From contig NW_020653770.1 of assembly GCF_003589595.1 (NCBI RefSeq), positions 511,104-575,103 on the forward strand: a stretch of 64,000 bases of DNA, given 5' to 3'. Below, one piece after another: positions 55,546 to 64,000 of the stretch. A program made the translations under genes and the position numbers. The notes beneath the pieces are model-generated. The model made no database searches and was not told where the DNA came from. It saw only the letters and a program-made list of their open reading frames with translations. Position 1 is the first letter of the stretch, and each line of letters starts with the position of its first letter. The DNA comes from Hyposmocoma kahamanoa (Eukaryota; Arthropoda; Insecta; Lepidoptera; Cosmopterigidae).

Positions 55546-55890
55546 CCAATGGTGTCAATTGGGCTGAAGAGTTCTCGAGCGATGACCGCGTACCGGACGC
55601 AACGTGGTCTGACCACCCGCAAGGTGACGACATCGCGATGAAGTGGACGTCTTTCGATTGAAGAGAAAAATATCCAAGCAGTTTTGTTGATTTTACCAAG
55701 TATGACCAATGTATTAATTGGCTGTAGCTTTTGTGTGAATATTGTAAAGCACAATAGGGCCAACATATCATTCTTCAATGTGGGATGTGGGAAACCAACT
55801 TAATATCTATGGCAATACCTCCTGCTTTAGAGAGGCGTACGGACGCGTATGTTCAGCAGCGGAAGATTACAGACCGATATGATGACGCGG
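55546..55890 (+). pseudogene. RTE-like LINE tail fragments
   Basis: 55570-55640 in a broken frame reads VLER.PRTGR and PPAR, the VLERRPRTGRRSVGRPPARW type block. 55835-55890 has GCGTATGTTCAGCAGCGGAA, the GEAYVQQ end. About 200 bases of other sequence lie between. Confidence 0.5.
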
Positions 55891-56847
55891 ATAAAAGGTT
55901 GTGTGTAAAAGTAGCGATAAATTAAGCGGTAACTGTTATAACATTGTTGTTAGTGTTAACGCTTCGTATTTTACTGCTAGATTAACGGCTTGCTACATTG
56001 TATGTTACTTTTGTGATTAATATTGTTGTTGTAAAAAGAAATGTTTATAAGAAATTACTGTATGTACCAATCGAAGCTCATCATCATTTAAATACCACAA
56101 TCTACGAAAGGATTACCTACTCAGCCATTCCTGAACTGCATAAAATTTGGAACTAGTTGTAGCGAGACGCAGCAGTCGCTACAAATCTCTTTTGTATATA
56201 TTTTATAGTCTCTTTAAGTTTGAGTTTTATACTTGAATTCTAAATTTAAACTCGATTGTTTTTGGCGCCTTTTCGTGATTTTGTCTTTGCTGTTTTGCTT
56301 TGATAGCGACATACGTGTTTTATAATAAATTATTAAAAGCTGTAAGTACATTTACTTGGCCTTGCTCACTCGTTGTTAGCACCCAACCTTTAACTCATTG
56401 ATACAGTCCGTTACACTAGTTTAAAAACTACAGTTCTACATTCGTGCCAAAACTCAATTTTGAATTTCGACCTGAGATGTTTGTGGTCAAAGGTGAACAT
56501 AAAACACGTAAAACTGTGAGGAAAAAAAAATACAGGTGGAATTTCGATTTACTACTACACTTTAGCAGGTAATCGAAGTTCCGCCTAATCTGTATAAAGT
56601 TTACTTATCCTGGCATAGCAAGTCCAAGCCGCGCAAATCCTTCTCAACGTTTTTCTTCTGTGTTCTAATGTAACTTTTGTCAATAAGGAACTACTTTACA
56701 TTATTGGTGATAATATAGATTATCAAGCACAGTTCGTTTCTAAAAAAAATAAATACTGACAGTAAAATTTTAAAAAGTTCAGTATCCCTTAATTGCGCAA
56801 GTAGGCAAATTACATTGGAACTCATTAACACATTAACACTATTTTTA
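55891..56847. other. No gene seen
   Basis: No recognisable coding or repeat. Confidence 0.5.
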
Positions 56848-57300
56848 ACCGACTTAAAAAAGAAGGAGGTTCTCAATTCGACTGTACGTTTTTTTTGTAT
56901 GTATGATACGCTATTACTCCGGTATATGTGAACCGATTTTGATGATTCTTTTTTTGTAGGAAAGAGGTTACCTTCATAGTGATTCCATTTAATTTTGAAG
57001 AAAATCATCCACCTCTAAGGGTGGCTGTTCACGCACGAAGATTCATTTTTATAAATAGCGCCTAAATTTTATTATAAGGAGCAATTATTTTAATGGTTGA
57101 TTTTGCTATTCTCCAATTCAAGGCGTTTTTCTCTCTCAATATACTTTGAGTAGTGAGAAAGGATTTTTATTATCTCCTGTGTCGAGTATAGTGGCGAAAT
57201 AGGGGATGAATCCGGGTTTGTGCACTTTCCGGTAACCGATTTCAATAAAACTTGTCAAATAGATATAATTCCACGTACTTTTGAGGTCGGTTTTTTTTCT
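56848..57300 (-). repeat. Repeat P copy, long form
   Basis: Starts TTAACCGACTTAAAAAAGAA; includes CACCTCTAAGGGTGGCTGTT and GCCTAAATTTTATTATAAGG; ends with ACTTTTGAGGTCGGTTTTTT. Confidence 0.87.
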
Positions 57301-57314
57301 TTTATTCTTGTAAC

Positions 57315-57600
57315 TGATCTCGTAACTTCTTTTAGGCCTGATGGTAAGCAACACACGTACCCATAACACTTGCATTACCACTCAGAGCTTTAAATTGTAT
57401 GAGATCCGGAAGGCACTGCTGTCGTCACCTTGAGGCATGAAATAGACAACTTTCATAACCTTACCTTTTATAAACTTTCAAAACCAGAACGCAGGTACAG
57501 TAATGCTCACATCGCGGCAGGAAAAGGTGTGGTGGCAGCACTTCCCAGGACGAATTCTTTCACAAGGAGCTCTGCAGTTTTATAAACAAAAATCCACATT
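57315..57600 (-). repeat. Repeat R copy, diverged
   Basis: GGCCTGATGGTAAGCAACAC, CACTCAGAGCTTTAAATTG, CACATCGCGGCAGG and TTCCCAGGACGAATTCTTTC followed by ACAAGGAGCTCTGCAG. Confidence 0.8.
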
Positions 57601-57679
57601 TTACAACAATTATTTTAAAACATTTTATGTACAAACCACCTGAACGAGCTAAATGTACCACTATATTTTGTTATTTATG

Positions 57680-57800
57680 TAAGCAGAAACGGTATATTAA
57701 ACTTTTGCACAAAGTTTCTCTTAGACAATAGTTTTAAACTACGTAAATGGCAGAACTTTGAGTACCGACAGAGACATTATTATCAAAGAGCAAAAGAGAA
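57680..57800 (-). repeat. LINE family A/B fragment (eroded)
   Basis: GCACAAAGTTTCTCTTAGAC and TAGTTTTAAACTACGTAAAT parallel 35275-35320, that is the end of the family A/B ORF in reverse. Confidence 0.5.
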
Positions 57801-57904
57801 TTATAATATAAGTACAATAATACCTTCGAGTGGAATCCCGGTATTATTGTATTGTATATTTTTGATGTGTAACTAGTATGGCTGTAATGAATTCTATCTT
57901 ATTA

Positions 57905-58398
57905 TGTCATAATAATCTCAATACAGAGTACTAAAAAAACCGATCTCAAAAGTACGTCGAATTCCATCTGTTTGCCAAGTTTTGTTGACATCGGGTACCG
58001 GAAAGTGCGCAAACCCGGATTCATCCCCTAGTTCGCCACTATACGTGCGAGTCCCGGGAGACACAGGAGATAATAAAAATCGGTTCTCACTACTCAAAGT
58101 ATATATATGAGAGGAAAACGCCTTGAATTGGAGAATAGCAAACTCAACCATTAAAATAATTGCTCCTTATAATAAAATTTTGGCACTATTTATAAAAATG
58201 AATATTCATGCGTGAGCCACATTTAGAGGTGGATGGTTTTCTTCAAGATTAAATTGAACCACGGTGGAGGTACCCTCTTTCCAACAAAAAAGAATCATCA
58301 AAATCGGTTCACAAATATCGTAGTTATCGCGTAACATACAAACAAAAAAAACATACAGTGGAATTGAGAATCTCCTCCTTATTTTTAAAGTCGGTTAA
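57905..58398 (+). repeat. Repeat P copy, long form
   Basis: CTCAATACAGAGTACTAAAA to TTTTAAAGTCGGTTAAAAAA; contains GAGAGGAAAACGCCTTGAAT and AATTGCTCCTTATAATAAAA. Confidence 0.9.
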
Positions 58399-58680
58399 AA
58401 AATAAACCAACTTCAAAAGTTCTTGGTATTACATATATTTGCCAAGTTTAATGTAAATCGGTAAATAGAAAGTGATTCCAATCCAATAAACCTGAGTTAT
58501 CCCCTAATATGCTACCCTTAGAAGTGAAATATGTTCTACAAATGAGACCAAAAAAGGCTCCCTCTTTCCAAAAAACCAGGATCATCAAAATTGATTCACA
58601 AATGTTGCCGGAGTTGTTGCGTAACATAAAAAAAACAGTCGAATTGGGAAACTCCTCCCCTTTTTTTGAAGTCGGTCAAA
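58399..58680 (+). repeat. Repeat P copy, short form, in tandem
   Basis: Begins AACCAACTTCAAAAGTTCTT immediately after the previous copy and ends TTTTTTGAAGTCGGTC. The central part is missing. Confidence 0.85.
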
Positions 58681-58984
58681 AAGAGGCTAAACGATAATAT
58701 TTCTGTAAGCTAAAAGAATTCAGCAAGTGTACCTCCACTATACTATAAACGTATAGTTGTCCCGCAGCTGGGCACGTATCTCCCAGAGGAGAGATTCACC
58801 TCGTAGGACATGATTGTAGTAAACGCATAAATGTCATTGTATTACAAAGAAAAGAGATCGCTACCTTAAAATCTAGTCCAGTCAATAAAATTGTGACAAT
58901 TTTATTTTCTATGATTTTGATGACAAGGCAAAGAATCGTCTGAAATTGTTTTAATTACTAAACACCCTTAATTGTTCAATTTTA
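58681..58984. other. No gene seen
   Basis: Spacer between P copies. Confidence 0.5.
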
Positions 58985-59320
58985 TTAACCGACTTTAAAA
59001 AAGGAGGAGGTTCTCAATACGACAGTATTTTTTTATTTATGTTACGCGATAAGCCCGGCGATAATTCGTGAACGGATTTTGTGTATTCTTTTTTTGTTGG
59101 AAAGAGAGTACAGTCAAGAGCACGTCAAGCTAGACACGTAACACTTAAATCCAACTCTATGCCGCTTACGATAAGAATGATCCAAAGTACAAAGTGTCAA
59201 GTATTGGTCTGTATAAACTAGGAGATAAACCCAGTTTCGCGCATTTTCCGGTAAATACGTAATTTATGTAATTAATAGATGTAATTCCAAGAACTTTTGA
59301 GGTTGGTTTTTTGTTTATAA
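58985..59320 (-). repeat. Repeat P copy, with an unrelated middle
   Basis: TTAACCGACTTTAAAAAAGG at the left, TTTTTTGTTGGAAAGAGAG, and AACTTTTGAGGTTGG at the right. The segment 59110-59210 does not match other P copies. Confidence 0.78.
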
Positions 59321-59650
59321 AAAAGTTATATTTGTGTTACATACTTCGATTCGATTTTTGTTTTGTTTAAATCTAAAGCAGAAAAATACTTTTTTAATTT
59401 TATATTAAAAGTCGACAACGCTCGAAACCATCAAAAATGATTGATAATCCCTGTATAGACAGGGTTATGACGTCACGTAACACACGCTGCTACGAGTCCC
59501 ATGAAATCACATAAATTCTGCACTCGTTCTGAACAACGTGATTACGTGAACAATTATTTTTCAAGAAAATCTACATTATATATACGTGTGGCGCACTATA
59601 AGTTTCCGGAATAAATAAGAAAAAAATACTATAACTGGTCAGTAATGAAT

Positions 59651-61300
59651 TTATTGTTTCTCAAAATATTCTCCGTAAGCGTTACTGCACTTTTTCATGC
59701 GAATGAACCAATTTTAAAAACATTTATGCCACTCCTCCGTGACAATTTCTGAAATATATTTTTCATACTCTTCGACAGCCTCTTCAGGTGATAAAAATCG
59801 TTGACCCTGTAACTGGTTCTTAATTTTTGGAAATAAATAAGTCAAAGTCAAAGTCAAAGATAATTTTTTCCGTAGGTAAAATAAATTTACACTTGAAAAC
59901 GTCACATTTAAGCTACGGCTCGTTCAATACGCTGACCTCCCTGAGAAGAACGAGCAAGAAACTCTAGGGATTGCTCTTTTCAAACAAACTTAAATGCTAT
60001 GGAATACACTTTGAATCAAATTTGTGTGGATTCTGGAGCCGTGTCGTCTTTCCATACATCTTTATCTAACACGTACTTAGTCTTCAATTTTGTAATATGA
60101 TTTTTCGATCAAAATATTTTTAATGTAGTTTTTAAACTTAGGAAATGATAAACTTAATATATGCTCCGGAATCTTATTGTAAAATCGTATACAGTTCCCC
60201 ATAAAAGAGTTGTTTACCTTGGTTAAACGAAATCGTGGTACCATGAGTTTGGGCTTAGCTCTAACGTTAATATTACGGATCTCTTCTTTCTTATTGAATT
60301 TATGTATATTTTTACGGGCATATAAAATATTTGAGTAAATGTACTGTGATGCCACAGTCATGATACCAGTCTCTTTAAACTTTTTTCTGAGAGAAACCCG
60401 AGAGCCTAGACGGTACACAGAACGAATCGCTCGTTTTTACAATACGAATATGGTTTGAACATCTGCCGCTTTACCCCACATGAGAATCCTAAAAATCTAA
60501 TAAAAGTCTAATAAAAGTCACATGGTGCCAGGTCGGGACTGTACGCGGGATGGCTCATAAGGTCAACGTTGTTCACCTTCAAAATTCATTTGTCTCTCTG
60601 GCCGTGTGAGAACTGGCATTATTGTGGTGCAAGATGATATGGCGTTTACGGTTATTTTTACGGAGTTTGTCAATAACTTCCGGCAAACAAATGATCGTGT
60701 ACCAATCCCTATTCACGGTAGCCACGTGTCCAGTTTTATTAAAAAAAGAAGCAATCATCCGTTTAGAGGCACTTTGCACGTGCGCCACTTTGGTTGGTTT
60801 CGGCTCATCTCGAAAGATCCATACGCTCGATTACTGCTTTGTTTTGGGATCATAACTATAAATCCATGATTCGTTACCTGTTACTATGTCCCACACCCAA
60901 TTTGACGCCCCTTCGTTGAATTTGGTAAGCATGGCATTGCACCAAGTGACGCGATCCGTTTTTCGAGCCTCAGTTAAATTGTGTGGGATCCACCGAGAGC
61001 ACAGCTTTTTCACACCAAAATGTTTGTGTAGTATTGATCGTATTTAACTCATGCCTTTTGATCATACGGCACACAGCATCGATGTTTTTGTTGTTCACAG
61101 CAGTGGACGGGCGATCATCACTGACATTCACTCGACCGGGTTTGAATTCTGCAAACCAGCTATAAATAGTCGTTTTGCATGGTGTTCCATCGCCAAAAGC
61201 TGTTTGAAGCCAAGCGAAGCTCCGCTGAGCTGTTAAATTATACTTGAAGTCGTAGAAAATCATACTAAGAAAAGTTTCACAGGTTAGATCCTGGTGATGT
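59651..61300 (-). pseudogene. Mariner transposase, dead, with nested LINE
   Basis: Minus strand, in pieces. N-terminal helix-turn-helix (SFAWLQTAFGDGTPCKTTIY, SWFAEF; about 61262-61130). After a deletion and frame change, LHKHFGVKKLCSRWIPHNLT (61050-60980). The catalytic region follows, with VTGNESWIYSYDP and LHHNNASSHTARET. Both positions where the family has the first two catalytic Asp (GDE and HDN) read Asn. Then HPAYSPDLAPCDFY (third Asp present) up to 60515, an inserted LINE, and the C-terminal end LFPKIKNQLQGQRF to EYFEKQ, with a premature TAA (AAA expected) after WHKCF. A different mariner group from the 7.6 kb copy. Confidence 0.88.
59841..60509 (-). mobile_element. LINE 3' fragment nested in the mariner
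   Basis: Minus strand: ILMWGKAADVQTIFVL (frame-broken), then an open frame MYRLGSRVSLRKKFKETGIM, IRFYNKIPEHILSLSFPKFK, and a 3' UTR with CAATCCCTAGAGTTTCTTGC like family A/B, ending in three TTTGAC units. It interrupts the mariner codons DFY|LFP. AATAA flanks both ends (59836-59840, 60510-60514). A sister family to A/B, with about half the residues shared by eye. Confidence 0.87.
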
Positions 61301-61344
61301 AGACAACCAATTTCTAAAATGACGCCACAATATAATAACATAGA

Positions 61345-61510
61345 TATATAACATAGGGATACAGGTCCCATGGTCACGGTTGACTGGGAATGGGACCTGC
61401 AAAGGGCCCGAAACGTCGGTTTGTTTGAAAAAACAAATATACGCGATTTAAATCCGGAAAAATAATTTCATTTCCTATGTGTAACAATCACGAGAACCTA
61501 AGAACTCGAT
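61345..61510 (+). repeat. Dispersed repeat with GAAACGTCGG core
   Basis: GGGACCTGCAAAGGGCCCGA, AACGTCGGTTTGTTTGAAAA and TTTCATTTCCTATGTG match 5190-5360 in reverse. Confidence 0.5.
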
Positions 61511-61604
61511 TCATAATTGATTGTTCATTCTTATATTTTAATAAAAAAGTTTTTGTGTTCGAAAATCATTTTACAGTGTTGATGACTTTTTTTATAATAT
61601 AAAG

Positions 61605-62065
61605 TGGCGAGACGAACAAGTCGTGCGCCTGATGGTAAACTACAAGCCTGTCCATAACAGTTGCAGTGCCACTCAGAGCTTTAAATCGCAAAGATCTAAG
61701 GGTCGTATTCTAGAACTCTACTCAATGCTCAAGTCAGGATTGCAATTGAAACACAAGCACTGGAAATACGACCCTAATGGCAGAGACTTGAGCATGATTT
61801 CGAGTGCTTTAAACCGTACTCAAATCCTGACTTGAGCATTGAGTAAATTTCTAGAATACGAGTCTGAGAGGCATTGCCACTACGCCCGTCACCCTGAGAT
61901 ATAAGTTGACAAGTCCCATGCGCCTGTAATTTCACCTGCACCCTTACCCTTCAAAACCGGAACACGTAATGCTGACATTACTGCTTGGCGGCAGAAATAG
62001 GTGAGGTGACAGTACTTCCCCGGACGAGCTCTTTCTCAAGCAGCTCTACTGCTTCTTAAATTATT
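61605..62065 (-). repeat. Repeat R copy, interrupted by a MITE
   Basis: GCGAGACGAACAAGTCGTGC to AATCGCAAAGATCTAAG (61700), then from GTCTGAGAGGCATTGCC (61862) onwards to GGCGGCAGAAATAGGTGAGG and CAGCTCTACTGCTTC. The gap is the foldback listed next. Confidence 0.88.
61702..61861. mobile_element. 160 bp foldback MITE
   Basis: Almost the whole unit is one long hairpin: left TCGTATTCTAGAAC..ACTCAATGCTCAAGTCAGGA and right CTGACTTGAGCATTGAGT..TTCTAGAATACGA, with inner AAGCACTGGAAAT and ATTTCGAGTGCTT also paired. TCTAAG and TCTGAG at the flanks may be the target duplication. Confidence 0.85.
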
Positions 62066-62984
62066 TAAAGGATTTGTCTCCCTAAGAGTCTATACAAAAT
62101 CAAAAGGCTTTCGTTGATTCCGCATTGCAGTGAAAGTGTTGATTGTGTGTGAAAACACGATTCCTAAATATTTTCAAAAAAAACACAAACTTAACTCGAA
62201 ATTTTTCAAGAAAACCGCCGTATTCAATAGGTACTTTATATGAACTAAATAGAACATATAGTATACGATATACATTTTTCCAATTGTTTTAATTTCGTTT
62301 GTAAACAAATAAATTCTGAGATAAAGCCAGTGACCCGAGCAAAATGAACCATATTAGTACGAAAGAAAAATTAATTGGAGCTGAGATAGTATCGACTCAT
62401 AATGGTTTAAGCTAATTTACCAGGAGTGATCTATGTTTAAACCAAACTATCGCGTTGTTTTCGATGTCTTTCCTCTTTCAAAAGCAATACAATACAATAA
62501 TACAATCATTCCTATTAGATCTTTTCAGTATCTTTCGCCTTTCACTTTTAGAAAGACCTCCGCTCCATTGACGGAACAAACAAAAGGAAATAGAAACAGA
62601 GAGCGATGAGCTTTTATTAATATTCATCCAGAGCTTACAAAAGTTGTCGCTGGGGGGCCACAAAGACAGCGGCTTTTGAAAAGCGGATGCCTGTTGACAT
62701 CAAAACGTTTTGACGTATCATCGCTCAAAAAGGAATTTTTGCAATATTGTCCTTGATATTTACAACAAAAAACTCACGAACTGTTGGATCTTTCGAAATG
62801 ATACTCTATGGAATATATAATATCATGATATTTGTCTATTTTTTGTGAAAATACAATACGCAAAACATTAACGTTAATGGTACAAAGATCTGACAAAAAC
62901 ACAAAGAAAAATTCATTCGATCAGATTAGAAACATGTACTCTTTTAAGTTTAAAGTGTGACGATGTGTGGTGATGTCAGGTAAT
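62066..62984. other. No gene seen
   Basis: AT-rich; no recognisable elements. Confidence 0.5.
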
Positions 62985-63090
62985 GCGACGACCTCCTTAC
63001 ATCGTCATCCCACCTTTCTATCGTCTTTTCTCCGGTTCCTGGCCACTCGATTTAAAATTTTGAATCATTCTTTAATTCCTTTGCCAATTT
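62985..63090 (-). pseudogene. RTE-like LINE scrap
   Basis: Minus strand reads EWPGTGEKTIERWDDDVRRS, a block typical of the end of RTE-type proteins (the RWDDD motif). Isolated. Confidence 0.45.
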
Positions 63091-63639
63091 TAATACCAAT
63101 CTGTAATTTAGTATAACTCGGCCCTCTTGGGCCTCTTTTTTCTCTTTACCATCAACTTGAAATAAATTTCCGTGGACCTGAAGTTTTCTTATTTTATTGC
63201 CGTGAACCTAGTCACGGCTCCTTGGGGTTTACAACCTTTTCAAAATTATTTAAAAGGACCGCTCTAAATCTTAGCTGGCTCACGCGTCCCCTAACACAGG
63301 CAGCATTACCGCGCTGAATGGCCAACGGTTGCACCAGGTAAAATCCTATCCCTATTATATATAACCTATCTCTAAGCCGACGACTCAATTTCCTGATTTT
63401 TTTTTTTGTAAATGTCGAGGTTACTAAATTACTAAATGTAACTTGTTGAGTTATTTACTTGCCAAAGTAAACCTTATACGACGCAGTAATACACCTATTA
63501 ATTTAAATAATTTTTAACTTGTTTAGGATTTTACGAAGGCTGTATATACATTGGGAATAAAACAATTAGTAATTAAGTTCTTTGGATGTTTCACCATCAT
63601 GATGTACTTACAAACATTCATCCCATCTCCGGCACACCA
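63091..63639. other. No gene seen
   Basis: No recognisable element. Confidence 0.5.
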
Positions 63640-64000
63640 GCAGGAGGACTGGCTCCGAAGCTGAGCTGGCTGAAAGAATAAAAAGTAATAAGTACCAGGA
63701 TCTCAGCTCTAACTACCTATTTACAGCTTTAGAGTCGAAACTCTTGGCCCGTGGGATCCAAGTGCCCTTCATCTGTACAAAAATTTTATCCAAAAAATTA
63801 ATAGACTGTCTAGGAAACCCAAGGGCCTGCGGCTACCTTGCCCAACGCATTAGCACAAGAACACAAAGGGGGAACGCTGCCAGCGTCTTGGGCACCTTGC
63901 CGCGGGGACCCAAATTTATTCATATAATTTAAAAATCCTAATTTTTATTCTCTTTTTACCTTACCTATATATTATCAAAATAAAAATAATGTATTATTTT
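63640..64000 (+). pseudogene. LINE ORF2 C-terminus and 3' end (runs to window edge)
   Basis: Plus frame: AELAERIKSNKYQDLSSNYL, GNPRACGYLAQRIS, TQRGNAASVLGTLPRGPKF, then a stop at 63932 and an A/T-rich 3' UTR. The QRGNAASVLGT block is common at the end of one group of insect LINE proteins. The 3' part also occurs at 38755-38945. Confidence 0.72.

Noticed and set aside
59440..59480. Hairpin CCCTGTATAGACAGGG
   Set aside because: Short and isolated; no sign of function.
61623..61835. 70-codon plus frame
   Set aside because: Lies within repeat R and the foldback MITE.

Overview
The window reads as AT-rich nuclear DNA of an insect, most probably a moth or butterfly. The evidence is the repeat content: an R1-type LINE, a Dong/R4-type LINE lying in a TAA microsatellite, Ty3/gypsy, mariner and Tc1 copies, and several tRNA-headed SINEs and short repeats of kinds I associate with lepidopteran genomes. 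There are no operons, bacterial signals, rRNA genes, real tRNA genes or CRISPR arrays. Almost every long reading frame is a transposable element or a relic of one. I find only one credible host gene start, a serine/lysine-rich first coding exon at 41286-41555 with a good splice donor and a possible second exon at 42781.

Layout. 0-5 kb: an internally inverted R1-type LINE scrap, a 5'-truncated and frameshifted LINE of 'family A/B' (minus), copies of a ~300 bp dispersed repeat ('repeat R') and an RTE-like LINE tail. 5-13 kb: mostly non-coding, holding one apparently complete mariner (7608-8885) with an intact 339-residue transposase, plus SINEs. 13.5-14.5 kb: a Tc1-type transposase broken by a single-base frameshift. 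15-20.9 kb: SINEs, copies of a ~500 bp 'repeat P', LINE scraps. 20.9-24.5 kb: a Ty3/gypsy element (minus) with 88 bp LTRs and a matching 5 bp target duplication, with gag-pol in many frames. 25.3-28.5 kb: a Dong/R4-type 3' fragment sitting in the TAA tail of a long LINE (minus) whose endonuclease and RT are split by one in-frame stop. 28.5-41 kb: SINEs, repeats R and P, a 721 bp long-TIR foldback, LINE tails. 41.3-42.9 kb: the host gene candidate. 47-49.5 kb: the best copy of family A/B (plus). 49.5-64 kb: RTE-like tails, a hAT-like non-autonomous element, a cluster of four P copies, a dead mariner with a LINE nested inside it, a foldback MITE nested in an R copy, and a LINE tail running off the right edge.

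How it fits together. This is a nest of elements at different stages of decay. Only the 7.6 kb mariner looks coding-competent. Several nested insertions can be ordered from flanking duplications: LINE into mariner (AATAA), a SINE pair into repeat R (14 bp), a MITE into repeat R, Dong into a LINE tail, and both gypsy ends (AGAAC). Such density fits heterochromatic, gene-poor or W-linked sequence, but nothing here proves linkage. I do not see a new multi-gene system. The most unusual structures are the fold-back duplication inside the gypsy RT, the head-to-head SINE pairs, the long-TIR foldback and the single-stop LINE.
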